From contig JAUHXK010000005.1 of NCBI GenBank assembly GCA_030427405.1, positions 62,001 to 126,000 on the forward strand: a stretch of DNA of 64,000 nucleotides, given 5' to 3'. Made by a program: the position numbers and the translations under genes. How positions within the stretch are numbered: the first letter of the stretch is position 1; every line of letters begins with the position of its first letter. This DNA comes from Alphaproteobacteria bacterium. GTDB taxonomy: Bacteria; Pseudomonadota; Alphaproteobacteria; Rhodobacterales; Rhodobacteraceae. The notes under the pieces were generated by a model that saw only the letters and a program-made list of their open reading frames with translations, had not been told where the DNA came from and ran no database searches. This document shows, piece after piece, positions 8,777-18,865 of the stretch.

Positions 8777-10453
8777 TCAGAACAAGCCCTCGATCTCACC
8801 TGCGTCGTTAAGGTAGATGGTTTCCGCCGCAGGTTTGCGTGGCAGGCCGGGCATGGTCATGATCTCGCCGCAGACAACCACAATAAACCCGGCGCCTGCG
8901 CTCAGGCGCACCTCGCGGACCGGGACCGAGTGGCCATTGGGCGCACCGCGCAGGGTCGGATCGGTCGAGAACGAATATTGGGTTTTCGCCATGCAGATCG
9001 GCAGCTTGCCATAACCTGCATCTTCCCATTCGCGCAACTGGTTGCGTATCTTGTTGTCGGCCAGAACCTCGTCCGCGCGATAGATACGCTTGGCGATGGT
9101 TTCGATTTTCTCGAACAGCGGCATGTCATCAGGATAGATCGGTGCAAAATTCGCTGTTCCGCCCTCGGCAATTTCAACAACTTTTTCTGCCAGCGGCGCC
9201 GACCCTTCCGATCCCAGTTCCCAATGCCGCGACAGCACTGCCTCGACCCCATGGTCGCTGCAATAATCCTTGACGGCCTGAACTTCGGCGTCGGTATCGG
9301 TGACAAAGTGGTTGATCGCGACAACGACAGGCACGCCAAAGGATTTTACGTTCTCGATGTGGCGGCCAAGGTTTGCGCACCCCGCCTGAACCGCATCCAC
9401 GTTTTCTGCGCCCAGATCGGCCTTGGCCACGCCACCGTTCATTTTCATCGCGCGCACAGTGGCGACCAGAACCACCGCCGATGGGGCAATACCTGCCTTG
9501 CGACACTTGATGTTCATGAACTTCTCGGCCCCCAGGTCGGCGCCAAAGCCGGCCTCGGTCACGACATAATCGGCCACCTTCAAAGCGGTCTTGGTCGCGA
9601 TGACCGAGTTGCAGCCATGCGCGATATTGGCAAAGGGGCCGCCATGAACAAAGGCCGGGTTGTTTTCCAGCGTCTGTACCAGGTTCGGCTGCATCGCATC
9701 CTTCAGCAGAACGGTCATCGCACCTTCGGCCTTGATATCGCGGCAGTAGACCGGGGTCTTGTCCCGGCGATAGGCTACGATGATGTCGCCCAGACGCTTT
9801 TCCAGGTCCTTCAGGTCGGTCGCAAGACACAGGATCGCCATCACCTCGGACGCCACTGTAATGTCAAACCCGGTTTCACGCGGGAAACCGTTGGATACCC
9901 CACCCAAGGACGCGGTGATCTGGCGCAGCGCGCGGTCGTTCATGTCGACGACACGACGCCAGGCGACGCGGCGGATATCAATCTCGCAGGCGTTGCCCCA
10001 GTAGATATGGTTGTCGATCATCGCCGACAGCAGCGAATGCGCCGAGGTGATGGCGTGGAAGTCACCGGTGAAGTGCAGGTTCATCTCTTCCATCGGAACA
10101 ACCTGCGCGTAACCGCCACCTGCTGCGCCGCCCTTCATGCCGAAGTTCGGGCCAAGCGAGGCTTCGCGGATACAGATCATCGCGTTTTTGCCGATGCGGT
10201 TCAGGCCGTCGCCCAGACCCACGGTGGTGGTGGTCTTGCCCTCGCCCGCAGGGGTCGGGTTGATCGCGGTGACCAGAATCAGCTTGCCGTCTTCGCGGCC
10301 CTGCACCGAGTTGATGAAGTCCTGGCTGACCTTGGCCTTGTCATGGCCATAGGGCAGCAGATCATCGCTGGAAATTCCCAGCTTGGCACCGATTTCCTGG
10401 ATCGGCTTCTTGTTCGCTTCGCGGGCGATTTCGATGTCGGATTTATAGCTCAT
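8777..10453 (-). CDS. fhs: Formate-tetrahydrofolate ligase
   Basis: The enzyme joins formate to tetrahydrofolate with ATP to give 10-formyl-THF. The 558-residue length is that of the family. The P-loop T67-P-A-G-E-G-K-T74 followed by [10 protein letters not shown] is the FTHFS signature, and [20 protein letters not shown] follows at about residues 95-115. The start at 10453 ([18 protein letters not shown]) is the family start; the open frame runs 28 codons further without similarity. It is the first gene of the fhs - chorismate mutase - folD series. A formate dehydrogenase lies at the far right of the window, so formate can be either assimilated or oxidised. Confidence 0.97.
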   Translation of the reverse strand: MSYKSDIEIAREANKKPIQEIGAKLGISSDDLLPYGHDKAKVSQDFINSVQGREDGKLILVTAINPTPAGEGKTTTTVGLGDGLNRIGKNAMICIREASLGPNFGMKGGAAGGGYAQVVPMEEMNLHFTGDFHAITSAHSLLSAMIDNHIYWGNACEIDIRRVAWRRVVDMNDRALRQITASLGGVSNGFPRETGFDITVASEVMAILCLATDLKDLEKRLGDIIVAYRRDKTPVYCRDIKAEGAMTVLLKDAMQPNLVQTLENNPAFVHGGPFANIAHGCNSVIATKTALKVADYVVTEAGFGADLGAEKFMNIKCRKAGIAPSAVVLVATVRAMKMNGGVAKADLGAENVDAVQAGCANLGRHIENVKSFGVPVVVAINHFVTDTDAEVQAVKDYCSDHGVEAVLSRHWELGSEGSAPLAEKVVEIAEGGTANFAPIYPDDMPLFEKIETIAKRIYRADEVLADNKIRNQLREWEDAGYGKLPICMAKTQYSFSTDPTLRGAPNGHSVPVREVRLSAGAGFIVVVCGEIMTMPGLPRKPAAETIYLNDAGEIEGLF

Positions 10454-10521
10454 TGGGCGGGGTCCCTGATTGAATGCGGTGCGAAACCGATTTGAGCATC
10501 GGTGCTGCACCACCCATAGCT

Positions 10522-10604
10522 TTCCGTACCGGAACAATAGATATGGATTCCGACATTTTCGGGCTGCGAAACGGCGTATTATGCGCCGGGCCGAATATTA
10601 TCGG
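10522..10604. promoter_or_regulatory. Three short inverted repeats upstream of fhs
   Basis: The gap before fhs holds TTCCG-N3-CGGAA (10522-10534), CCGA-N5-TCGG (10550-10562) and CCGA-N6-TCGG (10591-10604). The spacing and shared CCG/CGG half-sites could be protein-binding sites controlling fhs. Short palindromes are frequent by chance in GC-rich DNA, so this is weak. Confidence 0.25.
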
Positions 10605-10614
10605 AAACCGGTGA

Positions 10615-11193
10615 TCAGGAATGAGACCAGTTGCGCTGATCGGGAACGAACAGCGACAGGGTGTCGCCGACATTCAGCGCGCCGGGGCGTTCGACCCAGG
10701 CCGTCACCCCGCGCCGCCCCTGTGCTGCCGGTTTGAACGCCGCGCCATGGCCGGGTGCTTCTGCTTCGATTTCGCGACCGGGCAGGACACAAGGTCGGTT
10801 TTCCATGTCGATCGTTACCGTCAGACCATTGGGCGCCTGCAGGCGCGAGGACGGCGGGACATGGGTGAAATCTGGGATGCCTTTGATCACGACACTTGCG
10901 CCCAGCAAACCCGGATCAACAGCGTCCAAACCCATTTCCCGCGCGATCTCGGTCAATTCTTCTTCGGACAGGATCGTCAGTTGGCGTACATTGCGGATCT
11001 CGGTCCCCTGGGGATAAAGGTTTTTGACCCGGACACAGGATGGCCGGTTCACGCCCTCGTGCCGCGCCCCGCGATCACCGGAAAAGTCCAGCTGCAACCG
11101 CTGCACGTTTTCGGCGCGAAGCGACGCGCCGGATGGAACATGCCCAAGCCAGACGACACTGGCCTTGAACTCTGTCTGTCGTAAAACCGGCAT
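10615..11193 (-). CDS. MOSC-domain protein
   Basis: A 192-residue protein of the MOSC family (the molybdenum cofactor sulfurase C-terminal fold), whose members bind molybdenum cofactor or move sulfur. The conserved cysteine lies in ENRPCVLPGR near residue 126. The N-terminal HVPSGASLRAENV and the GARHEGVNRPSC stretch look like the small bacterial MOSC class. The start at 11193 follows AAGGGGG; the longer open frame would run into the ftsH terminator. It is isolated between the ftsH terminator and fhs. The substrate is unknown. Confidence 0.8.
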   Translation of the reverse strand: MPVLRQTEFKASVVWLGHVPSGASLRAENVQRLQLDFSGDRGARHEGVNRPSCVRVKNLYPQGTEIRNVRQLTILSEEELTEIAREMGLDAVDPGLLGASVVIKGIPDFTHVPPSSRLQAPNGLTVTIDMENRPCVLPGREIEAEAPGHGAAFKPAAQGRRGVTAWVERPGALNVGDTLSLFVPDQRNWSHS

Positions 11194-11265
11194 CTCGCCC
11201 CCTTTTGAGTTCCAAGAACAGCCCTTGCGCCGCAGCCTAGTGCCAATTGCCGGAATTTGAAGGGC

Positions 11266-11300
11266 AAAAAGAAAAGACCCGGGGCAACCCCGGGTCTTTG
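11266..11300 (-). terminator. Strong Rho-independent terminator after ftsH
   Basis: A perfect 12-bp stem (11273-11284 with 11288-11299) around a 3-base loop directly follows the ftsH stop codon. Reading on the minus strand, the stem ends in TTT and is followed by TCTTTTT. This closes the long ruvC-to-ftsH series. Confidence 0.9.
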
Positions 11301-11302
11301 GT

Positions 11303-13219
11303 TCATGTGGTCGGTTCAGGTTCCATGCCGCCATCGGGCGGTGTCTTCTTGACCTTGGTCTTGGGAATCGCGGTCACGCTGGGCGCATTCCCCTGGTCCG
11401 GGTTTTCCCCCTCGTCATCGCCGTCACTGGGCGAGTCGCCATTCATTACGCGCTTAATCTCGTCCCCGGTCAGAGTTTCGTATTCCAGCAACCCCTGTGC
11501 CAGACGCTCCCATTCCTCGTTCTTTTCGGTCAGAATGCCATGCGCCCGCTCATAGCCTTGCTGGATCAGGCGCTTGACCTCTTCCTCGATCAGTTCCTTG
11601 GTATGGGCCGAAACCGAGAACCCGGCGGTATTTCCCGAATAGCCTTCATGGGCTTCGGCATAGTCGATATTGCCGACCTTGTCCGACATACCCCAGCGCA
11701 TCACCATGGCGCGCGCCAGTTGGCTGGCCTGCATGATGTCACCAGCAGGACCGTTCGAGACGTGATCCTCGCCGTATTTGATGACTTCGGCGGCCTTGCC
11801 CGCCATAGTCATGGCCAGTTTCTGTTCACACTCATCACGGTGATAGTTGAGCTGATCCATCTCGGGCAGGCTGACAACCATACCAAGCGCACCACCGCGC
11901 GGAATGATCGTCGCCTTGTATACCGGATCGCAAAGCGGCAGGGTCATCCCCACCACGGCGTGACCGGATTCGTGATAGGCGGTCTTTTCCTTCTGATCCT
12001 GCGTCAGAACCATCGACCGGCGTTCCGCCCCCATCATCACCTTGTCTTTCGCGTTCTCGAAATCTTCCATGGTGACAAAGCGACGCCCCACGCGGGCGGC
12101 CATCAACGCGGCCTCGTTCACGAGGTTGGCCAGATCGGCCCCCGAAAAGCCCGGCGTGCCGCGCGCAATGATGCGCAGGTCGACATCGGGCCCCAGCGGC
12201 GTTTTGCGGGCGTGGACGCCCAGGATCTTTTCGCGGCCCTTGATGTCGGGATTTCCCACGGTGACCTGACGGTCAAACCGGCCCGGACGCAGCAGCGCAG
12301 GGTCCAGAACGTCCTTGCGGTTGGTGGCGGCCAGAATGATCACACCCTCGTTGGCCTCAAAACCGTCCATCTCGACCAGCAGCTGGTTGAGGGTTTGTTC
12401 GCGTTCGTCATTACCACCGCCATAACCGGCGCCACGATGGCGGCCCACGGCGTCGATTTCATCGATGAAGACGATACAGGGCGCGTTCTTCTTGGCCTGT
12501 TCAAACATGTCCCGCACACGGGATGCACCGACACCGACAAACATTTCCACGAAATCCGAACCCGAGATGGTGAAGAACGGCACGCCCGCCTCGCCCGCGA
12601 TGGCGCGCGCCAGCAGCGTCTTACCGGTACCCGGAGGGCCAACCAGCAGCGCACCCTTGGGAATCTTGCCGCCAAGGCGGCTGAATTTCTGCGGGTTGCG
12701 CAGGAACTCAACGATTTCTTCCAGTTCTTCCTTGGCCTCGTCGATGCCTGCCACGTCGTCAAAGGTCACCCGGCCATGCTTTTCGGTCAGCATCTTGGCC
12801 TTGGACTTGCCAAAGCCCATCGCGCCGCCTTTGCCGCCGCCCTGCATCCGGTTCATGAAATAGACCCAGACACCGATCAGCAGAAGGAAGGGCAGAAGCG
12901 TGATCAGGAAAGACTGAAAACCGGATTGCTGCTGCTTTTCCGCCCGAACGGGGATGTTTTCGTCGATCAGCAGCTTGGTCACCTCGGCATCGCCGGGCTT
13001 GATGGTGACATAGGTGCTTCCGGAACCGGTGGTGTACCGAATCTGCTCGCCATCAAGCGTGACGTTCTTGACGTCCCCCGCCTGAACCGAGCTGACAAAA
13101 TCGGAATAGGTTTTTTCATTGCTCTGGAGTGTTCCGCCAGGACCGCTGAACAAATTGAACAGGGCCAGGATCAGCAGGAACAGAACAACCCAGAAGGCGA
13201 TATTACGAGCGTTGCCCAA
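11303..13219 (-). CDS. ftsH: ATP-dependent zinc metalloprotease FtsH
   Basis: A 638-residue inner-membrane AAA protease that degrades misfolded membrane proteins and unstable regulators. In order: a first membrane segment (about residues 7-25), a periplasmic part, a second membrane segment (about 103-122), then the AAA domain with Walker A GPPGTGKT (194-201) and Walker B FIDEID (251-256). The zinc site HESGH (416-420) heads the M41 peptidase domain. The C-terminus is acidic and ends in a Pro/Thr-rich tail. It is the last gene of the tol-pal/tilS series, 75 bases after tilS, and is closed by a strong hairpin terminator. Confidence 0.98.
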   Translation of the reverse strand: MGNARNIAFWVVLFLLILALFNLFSGPGGTLQSNEKTYSDFVSSVQAGDVKNVTLDGEQIRYTTGSGSTYVTIKPGDAEVTKLLIDENIPVRAEKQQQSGFQSFLITLLPFLLLIGVWVYFMNRMQGGGKGGAMGFGKSKAKMLTEKHGRVTFDDVAGIDEAKEELEEIVEFLRNPQKFSRLGGKIPKGALLVGPPGTGKTLLARAIAGEAGVPFFTISGSDFVEMFVGVGASRVRDMFEQAKKNAPCIVFIDEIDAVGRHRGAGYGGGNDEREQTLNQLLVEMDGFEANEGVIILAATNRKDVLDPALLRPGRFDRQVTVGNPDIKGREKILGVHARKTPLGPDVDLRIIARGTPGFSGADLANLVNEAALMAARVGRRFVTMEDFENAKDKVMMGAERRSMVLTQDQKEKTAYHESGHAVVGMTLPLCDPVYKATIIPRGGALGMVVSLPEMDQLNYHRDECEQKLAMTMAGKAAEVIKYGEDHVSNGPAGDIMQASQLARAMVMRWGMSDKVGNIDYAEAHEGYSGNTAGFSVSAHTKELIEEEVKRLIQQGYERAHGILTEKNEEWERLAQGLLEYETLTGDEIKRVMNGDSPSDGDDEGENPDQGNAPSVTAIPKTKVKKTPPDGGMEPEPTT

Positions 13220-13294
13220 GGAAAATCTCCCAAAAATTCTCGGCAGATGGGGATCTGCCGGGTTGTTCTTAAAATAGAGATGATTGAGGCAGGT

Positions 13295-14548
13295 TCAATG
13301 CGATAAAATGGATGCGTAAAACTCTGGCATTTGCGGGTGTGGCGCGGCAAGCCACCCATTGGCAAAGCCAGCCTGCGGGGCACAGACCAGTTCGCTCCCT
13401 CTCCAGCCTGATGGCGAGGCCAACAAAACGCCGCGTGGTTTGCCCTGAACCCGCCAATCCGGCAGTTGCCGGATGCCGTCGTCGCCCAACGCCCGAATCT
13501 CGACGCCCCGTTGATCGGGGCCGCTCAGCACCCAGCGCGCATCCCAAACGGCACCGGGACGGCAGATTTCGCGTTTGACAGCATTCAGTTCCCGGCAAAA
13601 CCAGGTCCTGTCGCCATCAGGGATCAAAAGGCATCCGCCCAATGTACCGGCCGTTCCGGCCTGCAGCGCGGCCAGCGCCTGGTCCAGCGCGGTTTGACGT
13701 GGAGGGTAGTCGCCGCCCGCAATCCACCTGACAATGGCGACCACGATGCGGCGCCGGATCTCATCGGGCAGCCGGGCAAAGCCATCGCGGTCGATCACCA
13801 CATCGCCGTCCTTCACCATGGCCACGTCGCGGGCGGAAACTTGCGCATACCGATCCAATGCGTCGCGCGCCCGCGCCAGATTTTCGGCAACCCGCGACAG
13901 CGACTCGGGCGTGATCCCCAAGGGACCAAGCCCGTCCAACGCATTGCGGGCACGGATCCGGTCAAATCTCTCGTCATGATTCGACGGGTCCTCGACCCAG
14001 GATTTTCCGCCGTTTGACAAATATGCCCGCAGACGTGCACGGGTGATCGACAACATCGGACGCAGCACTTCAATGCCGTCCTGGTTGCGTCGGGCCGCCA
14101 TTCCGGCCAACCCGGTCACTCCGGCAGCGCGGCCCAGCCTCATAAGCAGCGTTTCGGCCTGGTCATCTGCCGTGTGCCCCAAAGCGATTGCCGAAACACC
14201 CCGGCGCGCGGCCCAATCGGTCAGCAGCCCATAACGTGCGCGGCGGGCTTGATCCTGAAGGTTTCCCGCGCCATTCCATCCGGTCCAGACCAACACGTCA
14301 TGGGAAACACCCAAGCTTGCACAAACCGACGCGACACCGGCGGCCTCGTCGGCAGAATCCGGGCGCAGCCCGTGATCTACTGTGGCCGCGCACAGCGCGA
14401 CCCCTTCGGCTTGTGCAATCTCGGACAGCAGGTACAGCAACGCCATAGAATCGCCGCCGCCAGAGACCGCGATGCCAAGACGTTTTGGCAAAGTCTCGGG
14501 CAGTCCTGCGCGGATTTCGGCACTCAGCGTTGCCAGATCAGAGCTCAA
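13295..14548 (-). CDS. tilS: tRNA(Ile)-lysidine synthase
   Basis: TilS modifies the wobble cytidine of the AUA-reading tRNA-Ile to lysidine using ATP. The PP-loop motif SGGGDS (residues 29-34) and the following MALLYLL and DHGLRPDSADEA elements identify the N-terminal ATPase domain. The protein has 417 residues. The only workable start is TTG at 14548, overlapping the ybgF stop as TTGA; no ATG or GTG occurs before the PP-loop. This suggests translational coupling with ybgF. The C-terminal part is less conserved, as usual for the family. Confidence 0.93.
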   Translation of the reverse strand: MSSDLATLSAEIRAGLPETLPKRLGIAVSGGGDSMALLYLLSEIAQAEGVALCAATVDHGLRPDSADEAAGVASVCASLGVSHDVLVWTGWNGAGNLQDQARRARYGLLTDWAARRGVSAIALGHTADDQAETLLMRLGRAAGVTGLAGMAARRNQDGIEVLRPMLSITRARLRAYLSNGGKSWVEDPSNHDERFDRIRARNALDGLGPLGITPESLSRVAENLARARDALDRYAQVSARDVAMVKDGDVVIDRDGFARLPDEIRRRIVVAIVRWIAGGDYPPRQTALDQALAALQAGTAGTLGGCLLIPDGDRTWFCRELNAVKREICRPGAVWDARWVLSGPDQRGVEIRALGDDGIRQLPDWRVQGKPRGVLLASPSGWRGSELVCAPQAGFANGWLAAPHPQMPEFYASILSH

Positions 14549-15369
14549 GTACAGCCCAGCGCCGCCATTTCCTGAGTGGCCGACGCGACGGCCTCGGACG
14601 CAGGAAACCGGACGCCGACCTCTCCCAAAGTGATGCAGGCCTGATCTGTTTGCCCCAATCGGCCCAGCGCAGCCCCCAGTTCAAACAGCGCAACCGGGGC
14701 TGCCGGACCTTCGGAATCGCCAGTAAAACTGGCCAGGAACGCGCGCGCGGCTTCACGGGTATCGCCCAACCCTTCCAGAGCTTGCCCGCGTTTCAGATTT
14801 GCCTCGGCTGCCAGCGGGCTGCCGGGATAGGCCTGGTCAAACTGCGTGAACTTGTCAGCCGCTGCCTGAAAGTCACCGGCCTCAAGCGCCTGCGCGGCAG
14901 CATCGAAATCGGCCTGTTCACCAATCGCAAGTTCGCTCTGCTCGGTGACAGACGGGTTTGCCGGGGTCGGCGCAACCGCCGTAGTCCCCGTGTCTTCGCC
15001 ACCCAGTGTCGAGGTCTCGCCCAGCGTACTCAGGTCGCCGCCTTCAAGTTCGACCAGCCGGAATTCAAGGTCACCGATCCGGTTCGTGCCGTCCGCGACG
15101 ATGTTCTGCACGCGCTGGTTCAACTGCTCGGTCTGACGTGTCAATCGCTGCAGTTCAGCCTCGATCGCGTCAACCCGCTCCAGAACCGAACTGCCTGACA
15201 GGTTCGGCGCCGGGGAACCGGTGGTCGAAAATTCGCGCTTGAGCCGCTGAATCTCGACATGCAGAACCGTCAGTTCCTGACGGATATCGGCCAGCGTCTG
15301 CTGATCCTGCGCCTGTGCAACACCGGCGACGGTCAGAGCCGCCGCCAGAACCAAACCCGCAATTCGCAT
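14545..15369 (-). CDS. ybgF: Tol-Pal system protein YbgF (CpoB)
   Basis: A periplasmic protein that links outer-membrane constriction by Tol-Pal with peptidoglycan synthesis. The 274 residues begin with a Sec signal peptide (cleavage probably after AGVAQA). A heptad-patterned coiled coil follows (about residues 25-110, with LADIRQELTVLHVEIQRLK), then an acidic, Thr-rich linker. The C-terminal half has TPR repeats (for example AAQALEAGDFQAAADKFTQF). The gene begins 4 bases after pal and its stop overlaps the tilS start. Confidence 0.93.
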   Translation of the reverse strand: MRIAGLVLAAALTVAGVAQAQDQQTLADIRQELTVLHVEIQRLKREFSTTGSPAPNLSGSSVLERVDAIEAELQRLTRQTEQLNQRVQNIVADGTNRIGDLEFRLVELEGGDLSTLGETSTLGGEDTGTTAVAPTPANPSVTEQSELAIGEQADFDAAAQALEAGDFQAAADKFTQFDQAYPGSPLAAEANLKRGQALEGLGDTREAARAFLASFTGDSEGPAAPVALFELGAALGRLGQTDQACITLGEVGVRFPASEAVASATQEMAALGCT

Positions 15370-15373
15370 CTTG

Positions 15374-15877
15374 TTACCCCGTGGTTGATCCGGTCAGCAC
15401 CGTTACCGCACGGCGGTTCTTGGAGTAACACTCCTCGGTGCTGCAAATTTCGATCGGCCGTTCCTTGCCAAAACTGACCGTCTGCAACCGGTTGCCGGCC
15501 ACACCGCGCGAAATCAGGTATTCGCGGGCGGCGTTGGCGCGGCGTTCACCCAGCGCAAGGTTGTATTCACGCGTGCCCTGTTCGTCGGCATGCCCTTCGA
15601 TGGTCGCCACGTAATCCGTGTTGGCCAACAGCCAGTCCGCCTGCCCTTGCAGGATCGTTTGGGCCTCTGGTGTCAGGGTCGACTGATCCACCAGGAACAG
15701 GACCCTGTCACCCACCGCCTGCTGGAAATAGGCCGGTGAACGCGGGTCACTTGGTGACCCCGGCACGATTGCGCCATTGCCGCCCGCGCCGCCGCCCAGG
15801 GTTGATGGATCGTTGCTTGTACAGGCGGTGATCAGTGCCAGCGCGCCCAGTGCTGCGAATTTGCCCAAAACATTCAT
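15374..15877 (-). CDS. pal: Peptidoglycan-associated lipoprotein Pal
   Basis: Pal is an outer-membrane lipoprotein that binds peptidoglycan and TolB. The 167-residue protein has a lipoprotein signal with the cleavage cysteine at residue 19 (ITAC). After a Gly/Ser/Pro-rich linker comes an OmpA-like domain with the diagnostic stretch EGHADEQGTREYNLALGERR, whose Asp and Arg bind diaminopimelate. Near the end, ICSTEECYSKNRRAV carries two cysteines, which are common in Pal of this group. It lies between tolB (87-base gap) and ybgF (4-base gap). Confidence 0.97.
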   Translation of the reverse strand: MNVLGKFAALGALALITACTSNDPSTLGGGAGGNGAIVPGSPSDPRSPAYFQQAVGDRVLFLVDQSTLTPEAQTILQGQADWLLANTDYVATIEGHADEQGTREYNLALGERRANAAREYLISRGVAGNRLQTVSFGKERPIEICSTEECYSKNRRAVTVLTGSTTG

Positions 15878-15964
15878 GCCAGTTGCCTCTTGTCCCGTTT
15901 GTTTATTGCCGTCTTTCTATCATACCGCCCGGGGCTTGTGAACGTCGCCCGCCTGTCGGGGCGG

Positions 15965-17284
15965 TCAATTCTGCAAGGGCCCCCAGGAAGGATCGCTGCC
16001 GCCGTCAGGCGTGCGCACGGGTCTCAGGTTCCGGCCCGATATGTCCACGGAATACAACGTCGACCGGCCGCTTGCCCCCTGCGTTTCACGCGTGAACATG
16101 ATGACACGACCGTTCGGAGACCATGTCGGCCCCTCGTCCAGGAAGGATGCGGTCAGCAGGCGTTCTTCGCTGCCATCCGTGCGCATCACGCCAATGTGAA
16201 ACCGGCCCTTGTTCTGCTTGGTGAACGCCACCAGGTCCCCACGCGGCGACCAGACCGGGGTGCCATACCGCCCCTGCCCAAAGCTGATGCGCGTCGCCTC
16301 GCCGCCTTGGGCGGGCATGATATAAAGCTGCGGCGTGCCCGAGCGGTCGCTTTCGAAGACAATCCGGGACCCATCGGGTGAATAGCTGGGCGCGGTTTCG
16401 ATAGACGGCGTATTCGTCAGGCGCGTGCTTTGCCCCGAACCCAAATCCATCTTCCACAGGTCGGTATTGCCGCCCTGCGCAAGCGAATAGACGATGGACT
16501 GACCGTCTGGTGAAAAGCGCGGCGAAAAGCTCATCGTGCCTTCCTGCGTCTTCAACTCCTGCCGCTTGACCCGGCCGACATCCAGAACATAGATGCGCGG
16601 ACGGCCGCTTTCATAGCTGGTATACAACAGCCGGTCCCCCGACGGTGAAAACCGCGGCGCAAGAACAATCGCCGCGCTGTCGGTCAGGTACTGCACGTTT
16701 GCGCCGTCGTAATCCATGATCGCCAAACGCTTTTTGCGCTGATCCTTGGGGCCGCTTTCGGACACAAACGCAACCCGGCTGTCGAAATATCCCCCCTCGC
16801 CGGTAACGCGGGCATAGACCTGATCGGCAACTTTATGCGCCATGCGCCGCCAGCCGTCGGTGGTGCCCGCGAATTGCAGCCCGTTGCCCAGTTCTTGCCC
16901 GGAGAACACATCCCAAACGCGAAACCGCACCGTCAGTTTCTTGCCCGAGACATTGACGGCCCCGGTGACCAGAGCCTCGGCGTTGATTGCTTTCCAGTCC
17001 GCGAACTGGACCGGCGCATCAAAGCTGCTGACGCGGCTGATGAATGCATCTGGCGCAATCTCGCGAAACAGCCCCGTCCCCGTCAGGTCCGCCGAAATGA
17101 CCCGCGAAATGTCATTGGCATATTGCGCGGCTGCCGGGGTGTCGGGCACAAAGGTTGGCACCGCAAATGGCAGGGGTTCGATGATCCCCTCGTCCAGCTC
17201 AAGACGCAACGGTCCGTTCTGGGCGAAAACGGGCACCGCCAACAGCGTCATGCCGACAAACAGGCTGGTCAAAAGTCTCATCAT
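15965..17284 (-). CDS. tolB: Tol-Pal translocation protein TolB
   Basis: A periplasmic protein of 439 residues with a Sec signal peptide (cleavage probably after VFA near residue 21), an N-terminal alpha/beta domain and a six-bladed propeller. The propeller repeats are visible as [68 protein letters not shown] and [13 protein letters not shown]. TolB binds Pal and TolA in the cell-envelope constriction machine. Its ATG overlaps the tolA stop as ATGA (17281-17284), which indicates translational coupling. Confidence 0.97.
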   Translation of the reverse strand: MMRLLTSLFVGMTLLAVPVFAQNGPLRLELDEGIIEPLPFAVPTFVPDTPAAAQYANDISRVISADLTGTGLFREIAPDAFISRVSSFDAPVQFADWKAINAEALVTGAVNVSGKKLTVRFRVWDVFSGQELGNGLQFAGTTDGWRRMAHKVADQVYARVTGEGGYFDSRVAFVSESGPKDQRKKRLAIMDYDGANVQYLTDSAAIVLAPRFSPSGDRLLYTSYESGRPRIYVLDVGRVKRQELKTQEGTMSFSPRFSPDGQSIVYSLAQGGNTDLWKMDLGSGQSTRLTNTPSIETAPSYSPDGSRIVFESDRSGTPQLYIMPAQGGEATRISFGQGRYGTPVWSPRGDLVAFTKQNKGRFHIGVMRTDGSEERLLTASFLDEGPTWSPNGRVIMFTRETQGASGRSTLYSVDISGRNLRPVRTPDGGSDPSWGPLQN

Positions 17285-18381
17285 TTGATCCGCATCCTCT
17301 CGGGATTGAATGTAATCTCAATATTCTGCCACTGGGCGAATTTGTCAGCAGGCAAATCATATCCCTTCGCTCCACAGCGAAGAATTGCGCGCCGGGCAGC
17401 CTCATAGGCCTGTTTCGCGGCGCCTGCAGACCCGCCAGAGCTGTCAAGCATGGTCAGGCTTCCCCCTACGACCGTGCCGTCGCGATTGAGCGAAAAACCC
17501 ACCACAACGACCGTGCTCAGCGCGTCGGTGGACAATGATCCCACGTTCCAGCACTGCGATACGGCAAGACGCATCGCATCCTTTTCGCCGCTGGTCAGCG
17601 GTGGGCCCGAAGGTTCCTGAGCGCCGCCCAAGGCTTCGGCCAGCGCATCGTTTATCGCCCCCTGATCGCTTTGGGTCGGCTCCTGTGCAGGCTCGGGCGT
17701 TTCAGCCACCTGTGGTTCCTGCGCCGGTTCAGGGCGGCTTGGGCGGGCAGGCGGGCGTGGCGATGCGCGCGGGGACAGCTCTGGTGTTTCCTCGGCCTCT
17801 GTGACGATCTCGTCCGTGGCCTCTTCGGGGGCCGTCTGATCCTGTTGTTCCTGCTGAACCTCGGCCCCTTCGTCCAGCGAAACGGCCGGCGTTTCGACAT
17901 CGTCGGGTTTGACGTCCGGCGGGGGTGGCGCAATGGGTTCCGGCGCAACCTTGTCAGCTGGGCGCGGCTGCGCCTCTGGCCCCGGCGGCTCTGGCAGGGC
18001 GGCCACTTCGGGTTCGGGTTCGGGCAGGGTTTCGGGTTGTTCAACCACTTCAGGCTCGGGCGGGGTTTCGACCGGGTCCGGCTCGGGTTCGGCCGTGGGT
18101 TCGGCGGGGGTCACAGGTTCGGGGCGCTGCGGCTCCTGTTGCAGCGGCTCTATGGCATCCGGTGTTCCGCCCTGTTCAGCAGGTTGTTCCAGCTCGGTCG
18201 GCGCAGGCGCCAATTCAGGCGCATCTTTCTGGGCGGTCATCGCCGCGAACTGCTCGGCCGTGACCACGGACACGTCCTGAACAGCCATAGGAAGCGGCTC
18301 GGACCGGAAGGTGCCGCCGAACAACGCCCACCCGATCAAGCTTACATGGGCGATCGCCGAGATCTTGGTGCCGGTCTGCAA
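17281..18381 (-). CDS. tolA: Tol-Pal protein TolA, proline-rich form
   Basis: TolA spans the periplasm and links the TolQR motor to TolB and Pal. The 366-residue protein has one N-terminal membrane segment (about residues 8-24). A long Pro/Glu/Ala-rich middle (about 50-245) replaces the Ala/Lys helix of enterobacterial TolA. The C-terminal domain includes [21 protein letters not shown] and the [15 protein letters not shown] pattern. The low-complexity middle explains long spurious frames on the other strand. It starts 9 bases after tolR and overlaps tolB by 4. Confidence 0.92.
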   Translation of the reverse strand: MQTGTKISAIAHVSLIGWALFGGTFRSEPLPMAVQDVSVVTAEQFAAMTAQKDAPELAPAPTELEQPAEQGGTPDAIEPLQQEPQRPEPVTPAEPTAEPEPDPVETPPEPEVVEQPETLPEPEPEVAALPEPPGPEAQPRPADKVAPEPIAPPPPDVKPDDVETPAVSLDEGAEVQQEQQDQTAPEEATDEIVTEAEETPELSPRASPRPPARPSRPEPAQEPQVAETPEPAQEPTQSDQGAINDALAEALGGAQEPSGPPLTSGEKDAMRLAVSQCWNVGSLSTDALSTVVVVGFSLNRDGTVVGGSLTMLDSSGGSAGAAKQAYEAARRAILRCGAKGYDLPADKFAQWQNIEITFNPERMRIK

Positions 18382-18390
18382 AGCGCGGCC

Positions 18391-18864
18391 TCACTCTCCA
18401 CCTTCGTCCAATGTCGGACCACCGGTATCGGTTACCAGGCCCACATTCGAAAACCCGCCCGCATTCAGCGCCCCCATGACCTGCATGACCTGGGCATAAG
18501 GGATCGCGCCGTCGGCACGCAGGAACACGCGGTCGCTGGTCCGTTCGGCGGAAATTGCCCGCAATTTCCCGATCAGGTCCGCGCGCGCCACATCGGTTGT
18601 CTGGATTTGAACCCGGCCATCGGCAGTCAGCGTCACGGTCAACGGTTCTTCGTTATCCCCCGGCAGGGCACTTGCCGCCGTCTTGGGCAGATCCACCGGC
18701 ACCCCGACCGTCAAAAGAGGGGCGGCCACCATGAAAATGATCAACAACACCAGCATCACGTCCACAAATGGCGTCACGTTGATTTCGGCCATCGGCCTGG
18801 CACGACCGCGCCGCCGCCCGCGCCGCCGGCCACTGTCCCCCGATTGCTGGACCGCCGCACCCAT
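18391..18864 (-). CDS. tolR: Tol-Pal motor protein TolR
   Basis: A 157-residue ExbD/TolR family protein. A basic Arg-rich N-terminus (residues 13-24) precedes a single membrane helix with the proton-path aspartate Asp35 in TPFVDVMLVLLIIFMVAAP. The periplasmic domain follows. With TolQ it forms the proton-driven motor of the Tol system. The ATG at 18864 comes 1 base after the tolQ stop (TGACATG); a longer open frame would lie inside tolQ and is rejected. Confidence 0.96.
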   Translation of the reverse strand: MGAAVQQSGDSGRRRGRRRGRARPMAEINVTPFVDVMLVLLIIFMVAAPLLTVGVPVDLPKTAASALPGDNEEPLTVTLTADGRVQIQTTDVARADLIGKLRAISAERTSDRVFLRADGAIPYAQVMQVMGALNAGGFSNVGLVTDTGGPTLDEGGE

Positions 18865-18865
18865 G

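Noticed and set aside
8408..10495. Long open frame of 695 codons on the plus strand
   Set aside because: Antisense to the chorismate mutase and fhs genes; no family similarity, and fhs is certain.
11540..13306. Long open frame of 588 codons on the plus strand
   Set aside because: Antisense to ftsH, which is certain.
18000..18130. Repetitive GGTTCGG-type sequence
   Set aside because: It encodes the Pro/Glu-rich linker of TolA; low complexity at protein level explains it.
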